Part shown: piece by piece, positions 1 to 9,169 of the stretch
Layout of the letters: every line of letters starts with the position of its first letter
Position numbering within the stretch: position 1 is the first letter of the stretch
Source: Lepidostoma basale
Lineage: Eukaryota > Arthropoda > Insecta > Trichoptera > Lepidostomatidae
DNA length: 64,000 nt
Reading direction: 5' to 3'
Assembly (NCBI GenBank): GCA_022606425.2
Contig: JAHDVF020000673.1
Span: forward strand, 620,001 to 684,000
Translations under genes and position numbers: made by a program
Notes under the pieces: generated by a model
The model's input: the letters and a program-made list of their open reading frames with translations, nothing else
The model's database searches: none
Told to the model about the DNA's origin: nothing

Positions 1-60
1 AAATAGATGCCTTAAACTGTAATTATGTTTGTAATATCTTTTGAGTGAATAAATAAACTG
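1..60 (+). repeat. LINE 3' tail fragment
   Basis: A short stretch running from the 'gccttaaa' block to 'gtgaataaataaactg'. The same tail recurs near 34722-34791 and, on the minus strand, as the 44-bp insert at 20430-20473. It looks like the extreme 3' end of a 5'-truncated LINE ending in ATTTGA-like repeats. Its clade is not visible. Confidence 0.4.
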
Positions 61-67
61 AAAAACT

Positions 68-178
68 CTCGATATGATCACTCCAGAATCGTCTTCTCTG
101 CCTACTCCATCTCACTATGTAACAAATTTTGCAGGATCTGCCAATCTCTTCGTCGGGTATCCTATCTCTAAGGGTTTT
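68..178 (-). pseudogene. GAA-LINE C-terminal fragment
   Basis: Read on the minus strand this gives TLRDRIPDEEI followed by a cysteine and then an RRRFWSDHIE-like stretch. It matches the region after the reverse transcriptase in the copies at 13522-14378 and 17880-18449. Only about 110 bp survives, with no usable start or end, so it is a relic. Confidence 0.5.
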
Positions 179-183
179 ATACC

Positions 184-538
184 CATGAATAAAAACGTAT
201 GATTTCTAAAAGTTTTAATAATAATAATAAATTGGATAATTTATAGAGCGCCATTTTTATAAATAACTCATCTCAAGGGCGTTGTAGAAAATGCTCCGTT
301 TTATGAACTAGTTAAAAATGAACATATTTAGAGTGAGGGCAGCACCCAACGCAGTCGATCAACCTTTCTTATCAGGAAAAGATAATTTGAAAAGGTGCGT
401 TTTGACTCTCGATCTGAACTCTGAATGATTCTCAATGCACTTAAGGTCTGCTGGAAGATTTTTCCAGGAAGATTGTTGTATCAAATGTAGCTACATTTGA
501 TAATGCCTTAAATAGGCGAAACATGTCATTCACATAAT
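184..538. repeat. HH1 palindromic repeat, left part, interrupted
   Basis: The left arm is at 184-216 and the inner arm at 480-538 (TTTGATAATGCC, then aggcGAAACATGTC). The copy is split by a CR1-like tail (217-476). Its right arm resumes after the mariner at 1824-1862 with cttctagaaaacagac. HH1 is the commonest hammerhead-like repeat here. In nearly all copies its first core box is TTGATAA instead of CTGANGA, so most are expected to be inactive. Confidence 0.6.
217..476 (-). pseudogene. CR1/L2-like LINE 3' end
   Basis: On the minus strand the translation contains WKNLPADLK, then an FRSRVKTHLF-like block. This is the typical C-terminal signature of CR1/L2-like reverse transcriptases (AGP..WN.LP..LR...FK..LK..LF). 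The 3' end is an (ATT)n run at 217-230. It is 5'-truncated to about 260 bp and sits within an HH1 repeat. Related tails lie at 22577-22890, 34795-35005 and 56210-56412. Confidence 0.6.
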
Positions 539-539
539 A

Positions 540-1823
540 TGAGGTCCTTACCTGTGAAATTGGCGTTTTGTATGGGAGGAACATAAAGTTTTTTTTTTAA
601 ATATAATATAATTATTTAATCAAAGTATGTACCATTGCTATCTATGCACTTTTGCCATCTCATAGGTAGTTCATCGACCCCTTTACTAAAAAAAACATTC
701 GGACGGGAATCAATAAAATCTTTGAAGTCGGTTTGGATTGCCCCATCGGAGTTGATTTTTTTCCCTTGCAAGAAGTTATCCAAATTTCGAAAAAAATAGT
801 AATCTGTTGGGGCAAGGTCCGGAGAGTACGGTGGATGTCTTAGACATTCCAATTGAAGCTCTTCTAAATTGGTAGCCGTCTGTTGTGCAGTGTGTGGTCT
901 AGCGTAATCATGAAGCAGCAGTGGCCTAGAGCGATTAACCAGCCTCGGTTGTTTAGCAGCTAGTTTTTTCATCATGGTTTGCAGTTGCTGACAATGGACA
1001 TCTGCCGAAATCGTCTGGCCAGATTTAAGAAAGCTGTAGTGAACGACACCAGCACTAGTCCACCAAACGCTCACAAGTAACTTTTTTGAAGTCAATTTTC
1101 GCTTGGGGCATGGTTTGGCTGGTTCGGCAGGGTTCAGCCATTGCGATGAGCGCTTCCGATTATCATACAGGATCCATTTTTCATCACAGGTAATGATTCG
1201 ATTCAAAATCTCTTCATTATTGTGCCGGTTGAGTAATGCAACGCAGCAGTCAACGCGCGTTTGTTGATTTGCTTCACTCAATTCGTGAGGTACCCACCTT
1301 TCAAGCTTTTTCACCTTCCCAATTTGCTTCAAGTGGATTAAAATAGTTTTATCACTAACACCGCAGCCTGCAGCTAACTTGGACGTGGTTTGCGATGGAT
1401 CCGCTTCCACAATAGCTCTCAATTCTTCATTATCAACTTTGGTCTCCGGCCGTCCACGGGGCTTGTTCTGCAGGTCGAAATTTCCAGAACGAAAACGTTG
1501 GAACCAAAAACGCACTGTGTTTTCTTTTGCGGCACCGTCGCCATACACATCATTAATCCTTCGAGCCGTTTCTGCAGCACTGGTGCCACGGTGGAACTCG
1601 TACTCGTAAATAACGCGATATTTCAAGTTTTCCATTTTGTAAACTGAGTGACGCAAAGAAAAAAACAATTGAGGAAAAAACAAATGAATTATAATTTTCG
1701 AAACACAAATACTTGAGTAAATAGCTGTATAAATTTGAATTTGGAATTCCTAACCAAAGAGAAGATATTTGAGATCAAAGTTGCCAGTACGGCAAAACGC
1801 CAATTTCATATGTAAGGACCTAA
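540..1823 (-). mobile_element. mariner element with TIRs and TA duplication
   Basis: A 1284-bp element, the normal mariner size. The terminal inverted repeats (540-570 and 1793-1823) match at 28 of 31 positions and share the core AGGTCCTTAC and GAAATTGGCGTTTTG. TA dinucleotides flank it at 538-539 and 1824-1825, the expected target duplication. It carries one complete transposase frame on the minus strand. It landed inside an HH1 repeat, whose sequence resumes immediately after the right TA. Confidence 0.93.
616..1635 (-). CDS. mariner transposase (DD34D), 339 aa
   Basis: A cut-and-paste DNA transposase that binds the element's own TIRs and moves it into TA sites. The frame is complete. I chose the ATG at 1635 (MENLKYRV) over an upstream ATG at 1683 because 339-345 aa is the family size and homology begins there. 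In order: paired helix-turn-helix region about 5-110 with a GRP linker at 61-63, WVPHEL at 114-119, then the catalytic domain. Catalytic aspartates are D151 (CDEKW), D243 (HDYARPH) and D278 (APTDYYFF); there are 34 residues between the last two, so DD34D. Oddities: the usual HDNARPH has Y for N, and TGDEKW is TCDEKW. The WVPHEL/YSPDLAP style suggests the cecropia/mori group. It could still be active, since the frame and TIRs are nearly intact. Confidence 0.93.
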   Translation of the reverse strand: MENLKYRVIYEYEFHRGTSAAETARRINDVYGDGAAKENTVRFWFQRFRSGNFDLQNKPRGRPETKVDNEELRAIVEADPSQTTSKLAAGCGVSDKTILIHLKQIGKVKKLERWVPHELSEANQQTRVDCCVALLNRHNNEEILNRIITCDEKWILYDNRKRSSQWLNPAEPAKPCPKRKLTSKKLLVSVWWTSAGVVHYSFLKSGQTISADVHCQQLQTMMKKLAAKQPRLVNRSRPLLLHDYARPHTAQQTATNLEELQLECLRHPPYSPDLAPTDYYFFRNLDNFLQGKKINSDGAIQTDFKDFIDSRPNVFFSKGVDELPMRWQKCIDSNGTYFD

Positions 1824-1861
1824 TATAAAATAAACCTTCTAGAAAACAGACATTTTCATTC

Positions 1862-2400
1862 GTATTCATTACTAAATAATCTATTTATTAAGCGAAGTAC
1901 TAACATTAAAATATGTTATATACAGAATCACTGTAAAACATCCATTAAAGCCTTTATTGTACATTAATAAGGTTACATTTTTTCATCATTTAAAATAATA
2001 TTATATGAAACGAAACATTCTAATAATAACTCCTAAATGAATCTTGTTTTTAATTGGCAAGTAAAAGATCTAAAGAGACAACGTAACTATTACAAGATCA
2101 CGAGTGTCATTAAACAAGTTTCGCAACGCTCAAACAATAAAGACCTCTCTAAAATATTAACTTTAATTTCATTCTTCTGATAAGTGCCTACTAAGCTAGC
2201 TGAGGAGATGGTTATTTAAATTTTAATACAAAAAGTGAATAAATAATTATATTGTTAAATTTTAGAATATTTGAAATAATTAATTATTGTTTCTTAAACA
2301 ATTGCGGCAGAATAAGTTTATTTTAATGAACTCCTTATTAAATAAGTAATACGAATGAAAACATCTAGAAGGGTTGGAGCTGGAAACAAAATAAATGGTG
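1862..2400. other. A+T-rich stretch without gene
   Basis: No coding frame. Near 2280-2375 there are faint pieces of the outer HH1 arm (attgtttcttaaacaa and aatacgaatgaaaac), so the end of this stretch is probably another decayed HH1 copy. Confidence 0.5.
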
Positions 2401-2404
2401 CACT

Positions 2405-2720
2405 CAACCGCAAACAAAACAAACAAACCATCACGCCGTTTCCCCGTGGGGGTAGGCAGAGGAAATGGACCGCCACACTACTCTATCCTGGCACACCTCT
2501 CTAGCTTCCTCCACATTCATACAGCGAGTCATACAAGCACTTGATTCTTCCGACTTCTTACATGACCAACCTGTTTTCCTCCGTCTGCCTCGACTCCGTA
2601 CTCCATTTACATCATTAACGTGTACTTTCTTATCCATTCTTTCTCCATCCATGCGCTCTATATGTCCGAACCACCCCAGCGATCCTTTCATAATTTCGTT
2701 TTTGTTTTGTCATTACCGCA
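2405..2720 (-). pseudogene. TTAG-LINE 3' end
   Basis: Minus-strand C-terminal region of a non-LTR retrotransposon pol: GWFGHIERM, then GRRRKTGW, CMNVEEAREVCQD and AYPHGETA at the stop (2431). This RWFGH..RM...GRPRK.W signature is the usual tail of RTE-like and related LINE polyproteins after the RT domain. The 3' end has lost the clean (TTAG)n repeat and here reads as caaacaaacc on the plus strand. It is 5'-truncated with internal deletions. Confidence 0.7.
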
Positions 2721-2734
2721 AATAGAAACATATC

Positions 2735-3020
2735 GACTGAAGCAAAGATGGCAGTGCACAATACAGTTCTAGTGCCGACCCTTATGTATGGAAGTGAAGC
2801 TTGGAGTTCGTAGAAGGTAGTGTGAATGGAAAAATAAATCGAGAAAGGCCAAGGAAGACATTGCATGACCAAATTAATCAATTACTGAAAGGCGGCCATG
2901 TTCGAAGTAGGAACAATCGACGAGCGTGCATGTCACGATGTGTGAATGTAGAAGAAGCGCGAGAGTTATGTCAGGATAAAACAATGTGGCGATCCATCCT
3001 CTCTGTTAGTTAGTTAGTTA
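2735..3020 (+). pseudogene. TTAG-LINE 3' end with (TTAG)n tail
   Basis: It begins in the 'aaagatggcagtgcacaat' segment and continues through RERPRKTLHDQINQLL and CVNVEEARELCQD, ending in (TTAG)n at 3005-3020. A large internal deletion joins the EAWS region directly to the GRPRK region. It lies tail-out against the minus-strand copy at 2405-2720. Confidence 0.65.
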
Positions 3021-3021
3021 G

Positions 3022-3140
3022 TTTATAATATTTTATGTGAATGACATATTTCACCTGTCTAAGGCATTATCAAATGTATACATTCATTTGACAGGTGAAA
3101 TAATCATTCACATAAAAAATTATAAAACTTCTAGAGCTTT
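3022..3140. repeat. HH1 palindromic repeat
   Basis: Inverted pair: minus-strand arm (gaatgacatatttcacc) then plus-strand arm (aggtgaaataatcattc), with the outer arms ttatatattt-like and cttctaga. The central palindrome and both GAAA boxes have drifted, so this is a decayed copy. Confidence 0.55.
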
Positions 3141-3177
3141 ATGTTAAAAATAAAAACGCGAAGCATCATCGTCTTCG

Positions 3178-3270
3178 TCTCTAACTAAACAACTAACCAT
3201 AAACCAGCAGAAAGAATGGACTGCCACACTTTGACCGATGCGGCACTCCATCCTTCTCTATTCGCCCTTC
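3178..3270 (-). pseudogene. TTAG-LINE 3' remnant
   Basis: About 90 bp. Plus strand reads ctaactaaacaactaacc, then the agaatggactgccacac block that is the reverse complement of the conserved TTAG-LINE 3' end. The intermediate coding piece is lost. Confidence 0.5.
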
Positions 3271-3344
3271 TTCATCTGTATCTCTTTATAATATATCAAA
3301 ATAAACAAAAGAAATATAAGAAGTGAATGCTGCGCAAAGTGATA

Positions 3345-3860
3345 TGAATAAATAAAGAAAGAATAATTAAAATGGTTGGGACACATGACAACAATAAATG
3401 AAAATATAAAGTATATGTTAAAGGCAATAAAAGGTTAAATAACTCTCTGGCTACAGTAAAAATGAGATCTTAGACGGATGTGTGTTAAATATGTATACGA
3501 TAGAGTAAATGCAAATATAATAAGTAAATGCAGTGCGAATAAAGGTGTTATGAACAAAATAATGAAAGGGTCGAATTAATTAAACGAATTAATATGGTTT
3601 GGACACATTGAAAAAATGAAAGAAGACAGAATAGTGAAGAAAACATATGTAAATGACGTAAACGGAACTAGAAACAGAAAAAGACCGGAGAAATCGTGGT
3701 CACGATCAAATAAATCAAATATTAAACGTCGGCCATGTGAGGAGTCGGAGATGCCACGATGTAATGCCAAGGAATCGAGAGAAAGAAAGAAAAAAGTTAG
3801 TAAAGAATAGTGTGGCGGTCCATTCTTTCTGCCTCCCTCTATGAATAATTAGTTAGTTTA
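3345..3860 (+). pseudogene. TTAG-LINE C-terminal pseudogene
   Basis: Degenerate copy. The segment at 3600-3800 still reads MVWTH-like, then KEDRIVKKTYVNDVNGTRNR and RPEKSWSRSNKSNIKRR. It aligns with the 18495-18890 copy and has several frame breaks. The tail is reduced to 'aattagttagttta'. Confidence 0.6.
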
Positions 3861-3864
3861 GCTT

Positions 3865-4535
3865 TATGTTCGTTTTATTTTGAATATTGTCTTTACAATT
3901 TTTTTTTAATTGTCATTATTTTAATACAAACAGCGAAAAGCACATCATTAGAATAGCTTCTAAATTACTAACATAGTTTGAATATATTTTCTGAAAGCAA
4001 ATTTACAATATGCTCATTTATGACATGAAGCCATTTTGGATTGGTATGTCTATGGAATATTTATCACAGCACGCCACTGATTAACACGTGGGTAAAAAGT
4101 TCCAATTTCGAAATTATAATGCAAGGTTGGTTTCCGATAAATTATTGAACGATGCGGCGCGCCACATTCTGAAATCATCCCATATTGAAAATGAGCACTA
4201 TGGTAATAATATTGTTAGGTACTTCTTCCTAGGGAAAATTGCGCTCCCACATAATTACCCAGTATACCTATTAACCTTTGTAAAATTTATGTATGCAAAT
4301 GCCTTCGTAAATTCTAATCAAAGGGAAGACCGAGGTAAGTTAATACCCGGGGCCGCAATGTTGATTTATCGATAGCTATATTAAGAAAAATGGTTAATAC
4401 AGTCTCCACCAGTGAGATAAAGACAAGATAAAACATGTTAGATGCAAATTCATAATGAAATCAGAATAAAATAATTGCATATACGTAAACTAACCGATAA
4501 ATATACCTTTGACCTTTATTTTTACAAAACTTTAT
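3865..4535. other. A+T-rich stretch, one unsupported 95-aa frame
   Basis: The frame 4088-4375 on the plus strand (MGKKFQFRNYNARLV...) is not recognised, has no motif and lies alone. It may be chance. I see no other feature. Confidence 0.35.
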
Positions 4536-4540
4536 TGCAC

Positions 4541-4588
4541 TTTTTACAAACATGTTTCGGACATCAGATATCCTTCCTCAGTGCAGAA
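4541..4588 (-). ncRNA. HH6 hammerhead-like motif, core intact
   Basis: Minus strand 5'-3': helix I strand TGCA, CTGAGGA (4575-4581), a hairpin GGATAT..ATGTCC, GAAAC (4554-4558), palindromic helix III ACATGT (4550-4555), then T, with TGTA able to pair to TGCA. All core positions of a type I hammerhead are present (C3 U4 G5 A6 N7 G8 A9; G12 A13 A14; U16.1 H17). One deviation, shared by all families here, is an extra A between A9 and helix II. Cleavage is inferred. Confidence 0.55.
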
Positions 4589-4663
4589 ATTATAAGTGGG
4601 AAGTTAAGTATTTATACTTAACTTTTAACACTGTTATATTTATAAAAAATCGAGAGATTTTAT

Positions 4664-4716
4664 TGCACTTCTCACAAACATGTTTCAGACAGCAGACGCC
4701 ATTCCTCAGTGTACAT
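4664..4716 (-). ncRNA. HH6 hammerhead-like motif, second copy
   Basis: A diverged direct repeat of the preceding motif (offset about 128 bp): ACTGAGGA (4703-4710), GAAAC, ACATGT at 4678-4683, T, then TGTG opposite TACA. Against the first copy, helix I position 1.3 changes from a U.G to a U-A pair. Helix II is weaker (GGCGTC..TGTCT). Confidence 0.45.
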
Positions 4717-4794
4717 AGTTTAAGTTAAAAGTAAATAAAATTATAATATAAAATAATTAAACACGTTGTATTTAACCAGGGCATGGTAATTATA

Positions 4795-4842
4795 ATTGAT
4801 GCTAACTAGTTTCGCTAATACCCAAGCTTCATCAGGCCAGTA
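4795..4842 (-). ncRNA. HH7 hammerhead-like motif
   Basis: Minus strand: CTGATGA (4829-4835), helix II GCT..AGC, GAAAC, palindromic ACTAGT (4805-4810), then T. The core is intact but helix I pairing is poor (AGC against GGC). The downstream sequence (atcaattataattacca) is shared with the copy at 35569-35632. Confidence 0.45.
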
Positions 4843-5127
4843 TCTTCGAAAAAAAAAGATAAAAAATATTTAAGAAAATATTTCTACACAGAAGAGGAGC
4901 GTCGATGTCACGAAACTTTATTGTTAAAAGCGGAATAAAATGTTGTGAAAATACAATGTTCTTAAAAATATTTCTAATGTGATTCCAAAACACAAAGTGA
5001 TATAGAAACAATATAACTTTGACAATATTATTCGTAAAACCTAACAAAACATATTCGCAGGTACCGGCGACTGACGGGATAGTAAGTAAGTAAAGACAAT
5101 ATAATTTTATTTATTGTTTCTTGAACA

Positions 5128-5666
5128 GGCATTATCAAATGTGACATCTAATCATTATCAAAGACATTTGATAATACCTTAGAAGGGCGAAACATGTCAT
5201 TCCCATAAAATATAATATAATAAAACTTCTAGAGAACAGACGTTTTCTTTCGTATTAATCAATATAATTTTGTTGAGATTTAAGGATATATAACAAAAAA
5301 CTAATGGTTCGGCTCTGTTCAAAGTAAGAAAAAAAAGTTAAGTTACATAAAGTGGAGAAGATTCGTCCTGCAAATGTTTTATTATATTTAATGGGAATGA
5401 CATGTTTCGCCCTAAGGCATTATCAAATGTGACATCTAAGGCATTATCAAAGTCATTTGATAATACCTTAGAAGGGCGAAACATGTCATTCCTATAAAAT
5501 ATTATAAAATAAAACTTCTAGAAAACAGACGTATGCATTCGTATTAATCAATATAATTTTGTTGAGATTTAAGGATATATAACAAAAAACTAATGGTTCG
5601 GCTCTGTTCAAAGTAAAAATAAAAAAATTAAAGTTACGTAAAGTGGAGAAGATTCGTCCTGCAAAT
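5128..5666 (+). repeat. HH1 copies in a 289-bp tandem duplication
   Basis: Unit 1 (5128-5375) and unit 2 (5416-5666) are near identical and offset by 288-290 bp. Each runs from GGCATTATCAAATG through the HH1 core (aaggGCGAAACATGTC), the cttctaga arm, and a shared right flank ending attcgtcctgcaaat. Unit 2 also keeps the minus-strand HH1 arm at 5377-5420. The shared flank shows this was a DNA duplication and not two independent insertions. Confidence 0.75.
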
Positions 5667-5689
5667 TGATCTGAGAACTACTGACCTGC

Positions 5690-6075
5690 TGTACAGCTGG
5701 AATACATTTTAACGATGGTGCATTCGAATCGCATTAACCTATCTACGTTTCACTTCTTTGGTGGATTAAGTATACAGAAGAAAATTCATCTCAGAAATAG
5801 CTTTGAAATCAAAGACGTCAGCAATTACCCTACCACAGCTTTCCTTTGTTGAATATTAAGAGAAATAAAAAAAAACATAGGTACTGTCAAAGGCATATCA
5901 ACTGCACGCCATTTCTGGATTACAATCTCAACAAATAAAAACGACAGACTGAAAGCTCTTCATCGTTGTGCTTTTGTTGTTTTCTTGTATTCAATCATAA
6001 TTATAAGAAAACATTCAACGAAAATAATAATTAAGCTACCAGTAGGTATCGTTAAATATTAATCAATCGATTAAT
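5690..6075. other. No feature seen
   Basis: A+T-rich DNA without frames, TIRs or recognisable repeats. Confidence 0.4.
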
Positions 6076-6076
6076 A

Positions 6077-6345
6077 TATAACTAACTAACTATCACGCCG
6101 TTTCGCCGGAGGGGTAGGCAGAGAGGATGGATCGCCACATTGTTCTATCCTGGCATAATTCTCGCTTATCTTCTATAATCACACATCGTGACATGCGCGC
6201 ATATCAATTGTTCCTACTTCGAACATGGCCGACTTTCAGTAATTGATTAATTTGGTCATGCCATGTCTTCCTTGGCCTTCCTCGACTTCTTTTCCCATTC
6301 ACCTACTTGTATATATCTTTTTAACCATTCTTTCCTCATCCATTC
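6077..6345 (-). pseudogene. TTAG-LINE 3' end
   Basis: Starts on the plus strand with taactaactaactatcacgccg, the reverse complement of the tail, and runs back through the conserved 3' coding region (HDQINQL, GRPRK equivalents). The terminal hairpin arms are CCCCTCC and GGCG. 5'-truncated. Confidence 0.7.
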
Positions 6346-6419
6346 GATTAATATATACAGTATGTATTTGCAGTTTACGTGATTCTATGTTGTTTAATAA
6401 AATATACATATATAATTAT

Positions 6420-6570
6420 ATATGAAAACATTTGTTTTCTAGATGTTTCGGGAGAAACATGTTTCGCATCGTTTTGACATTTTTCAAATTTGATAACGGC
6501 TTATCAAGGCGATAAAATTCACTCCTATAAAATATAATAAATTTGCTAAAAAAAACAGACATTCTCATCA
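6420..6570. repeat. HH1 repeat, decayed
   Basis: Left arm atgaaaacatttgttttctaga, then gaaacatgtttcgc, TTTGATAACGGC and aggcgataaaattc. Both inverted halves are recognisable, but the plus-strand GAAAC is lost. Confidence 0.5.
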
Positions 6571-6744
6571 ATACTGAATAATAATAAAAAAGAATGTAAA
6601 ACACATAAATTTCAAAGCAAGTTGAACTTAGAAAATATTTAATATTGATATGGTGTAAGCGGTAACAATGAAGTGTAATATTTTTTTCTGAAATCTCATA
6701 GAAGTCCATCTTGAATTTTACAAATACGAATGATACCTATTTTT

Positions 6745-6940
6745 TCAAAAAGTTGGGAATGACGTGTTTCGGCTTGCTAAGGCATTATCAAAATTACATT
6801 TTTATCAGGCCTAAGCAAGGCGAATCATGTCATTCCCATAAAATATAATAAAACTTCTAGAAAACAGACGTTTTCATTCGTATTAATTATTTATCATAAT
6901 GTGGAGTTTTACATCATTATTCAAGAAACAATAAACATAA
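6745..6940. repeat. HH1 repeat, inverted pair
   Basis: Minus half gggaatgacgtgtttcggc, plus half gcGAATCATGTCATTCCC, then cttctagaaaacagacg and the outer arm with gagttttacatcattattc and aagaaacaata. It shows that the full HH1 element extends at least 100 bp beyond the hammerhead core on each side. Confidence 0.6.
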
Positions 6941-7328
6941 TATATGGTTTACAAACTTTTAGATTCCAAAGAATTACTATTGAACCGGTTTCTTCAGTGT
7001 CCCTTACATCAAATGAATCATGTCTATTGATGTCAGTAACCCTGTCAAAATAATAATAAAAGGGGAAATTTTTCAAAAAAACATATAACAAAATATCAAA
7101 ACCAGGTTAAGCGAGCCCAAATTCGTCTAAAATTTCTGAGGTATTTAAAGTCAACTCCAGTGGGAAATTATTGTTAAATCGGACCGATTTTAGTCGTAAT
7201 TCGCAAGAATTAAGCAAAACAATTTCCTTTGGGATGAAGAGAGCTCTGGCTGAACTATATTTTCAAAAAAATAAAATGAAACAAACATGAATTCGGGTAT
7301 TCATCATCTCAAAAAGATAATTGATATT

Positions 7329-7903
7329 TGAGGGTATTAGTTGCAAACCTGGCAAACCCCATCATTAGATGTTTTGAGTAAATCGCAAAAAAAACTGATA
7401 CGCTAATAAAATGCACTTTTTTACGATATTTATTTTTTTCATTGACAGACTGGTCCAGTCTGTCGATGCAAGCGAGCCTGGCGAAACCGGTCGCTGTCTA
7501 AATAAAGATAAAAGTGGAAGTAGTTAAAAAACATCGTTTTATTTAATTATTATTCAAAATGAACTTCCATCAAGAGATTTCAGTAAAAAACTAGTTAGTA
7601 TTTTAAAAGTAATCAGCCTTGAAATAATCATCATTATGTTGATAATTAAAGTAAAATAATGAATTTCATTTTGGAGTTTGCCAGCTTTGCAACACTCAAG
7701 TGGAGGTTGCCATGTTTGCAACAAACCCTATATTTTAATAGCAAATTTTTTTCAGAATGAAGCCGAATTTGAAACTGAAAATCAATAAAATTTGTGTTTC
7801 AGATCAATAAAATTTGTGTGCAAATGTATTATGAATAAGACCCCATTCATATCTCACTTTTGATTGTTGAGGGAGTTTCCCGGGTTTGCAAATAATACCC
7901 TCA
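7329..7903. mobile_element. 575-bp TIR element enclosing HH3
   Basis: Imperfect terminal inverted repeats of about 29 bp: 7329-7357 (TGAGGGTATTAGTTGCAAAC...) and 7875-7903 in reverse complement, differing at about four positions. No coding capacity. Internal blocks near 7675-7735 repeat the 'tttgca.c' words. An HH3 motif lies inside. No target duplication could be assigned, so the superfamily is open. Confidence 0.5.
7447..7570 (+). ncRNA. HH3 hammerhead-like motif and 3' tail
   Basis: CTGTCGA (7460-7466; A6 replaced by U), helix II GCAAG/CTGGC-like, GAAAC (7483-7487), palindromic ACCGGT (7486-7491), C, then GCTG opposite CAGT. A conserved tail follows: aaataaagataaaagtgg and ttatttaattattatt. 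The A6 change should reduce or abolish cleavage. Other copies: 16600, 24600, 26207-26440 and 45186. Confidence 0.4.
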
Positions 7904-7953
7904 TTTGAAATTTCGTGGCAGAAGTTCATTGTAAATAATGAAAAAAATAATAA

Positions 7954-8150
7954 TAGATGGCGCTAGTGTAGATTGAACTAAAAGATGTGAAGTGTTCCCC
8001 AACATTGTAGCTTCCAAAAATTTGTCAGACGTGGTGGTCGTAAGAAATGTGAAATGGGGAATGTTGTATTACATAAAGCGTGCGCTTAACCCAACCAATG
8101 ACAGGTCATAAGTCCTGTAAACGCCTCGACCACCATATTCTGTTTCCAAT
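7954..8150 (+). repeat. Unclassified repeat R1
   Basis: About 200 bp that recurs at 46946-47162 (plus) and partly at 38385-38505 (minus). Landmarks are GCTAGTGTAGATTGAAC, gtcagacgtggtggtcgtaa, ggggaatgttgt and cctcgaccaccatattctg. It has no coding capacity and no clear TIRs. The pol III boxes of a SINE are not obvious. Confidence 0.6.
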
Positions 8151-8204
8151 TTGCATCTTCGTCTCTATTGAGATACAATTAATACTTAAAATGTATATTT
8201 AGTT

Positions 8205-8250
8205 TAAATCCATTAATGCTTGTCTTCGACCGGTTTCGGCAACGATCGAT
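8205..8250 (-). repeat. HH4 hammerhead-like remnant
   Basis: gcttgtcttcgaccggtttcggcaac is the reverse complement of GCCGAAACCGGTCGAAGACA. The first core box is missing. Confidence 0.4.
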
Positions 8251-8469
8251 GGATATAATAAAATAATGATACGTACAAAATATACTCATTCTCTTATTTA
8301 AGATTCGATCACCTGAGAGCAAAAGTTCAGAAACGAAGATTAAAATTTTGCAAGTCATTTTCTAATTCTCTACATTAATTAACGTAGCTACTTGTTTCAT
8401 GGGAAGTAGCATTTCCACTAATTAACTATTAAAAAAGGGAAATTAATCAACACGCCGACACATGAAAAA

Positions 8470-8935
8470 TCACAATATGAGATTAAGGGCAAAGTTTACA
8501 AGACTGCAGTGAGGCCGGCCGTGCTATATGGAGCAGAGTGCTGGACCAATAGAAAAAACCACGAAATACGAGTCCATGCTACCGAGATGAGAATGCTAAG
8601 GTGACTCGGAACGTCACAGAGCGAATATGTGAGGGGTAGCATTAAGGTTGCCCCAATAACGTACAAGATGAGAGAATCTCGACTCCGGTGGTACGGTCAT
8701 GTGATGCGAAGAGACAGCGCAAATATTGTCCAAAAAACCCTCAGCATTCACACAAAACCAAGAGGGAGAGGCCGCCCAATAGCAACAAGGTGGGCCAACA
8801 TGGAAAAGGAGCTGCGACACGAGAAACTGACGGTGGAGACGAGCCAGAATAGAAAAGTTTCGCGTCTTCGTACGAGGAGGGCCAAACCCAGATAATGGGA
8901 AATGGCAAAGGAAAAGAAGAAGAAGATGGATAATG
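8470..8935 (+). pseudogene. GAA-LINE 3' end
   Basis: Reads KVYKTAVRPAVLYGAECW, then RLRWYGHVMRRD and PRGRGRPIATRW, which are thumb and C-terminal signatures of a LINE pol after the RT. There is an in-frame stop near 8600. The 3' tail is gaaaagaagaagaag (about 8910-8930). Truncated before the YADD box. Confidence 0.7.
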
Positions 8936-8969
8936 AAAATAAAATATAAAAAATACATTTTTTTAAATG

Positions 8970-9130
8970 CATCAGGTATTATATTTATTAAGTTAAAACC
9001 AACTAATGTTTGTGTCTTCGACCGGTTTCGGAAGCTCGTTGCCATTCTGGTATTGCAGAAGATGGCAGCAAGCTGCCGAAACCGGTCGGAGGCACAAAGA
9101 TTAGTGGATTTTCATTCAAAATGCATTTTT
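8970..9130. ncRNA. HH4 hammerhead-like inverted pair
   Basis: Minus copy: ACCGGT at 9020-9025 with GGAAGCTCGTTGCC. Plus copy: CAGAAGA, GGCAGC..GCTGCC, GAAAC (9078-9082), ACCGGT (9081-9086), C. U4 is replaced by A in the first box. The flank aaaccaactaatgtttgtg lies on one side and aaagattagtggatttt on the other, forming a palindrome around the pair. Confidence 0.45.
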
Positions 9131-9169
9131 TCCTTATTTACGAGTACAATAAACTACTACCATGAAAAA

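Noticed and set aside
1379..1647. Plus-strand frames across the mariner transposase
   Set aside because: They are antisense shadows of the transposase gene, which has all the family motifs.
4088..4375. A 95-aa host gene
   Set aside because: No motif, no neighbours, no recognisable splice context; may be chance in A+T-rich DNA.
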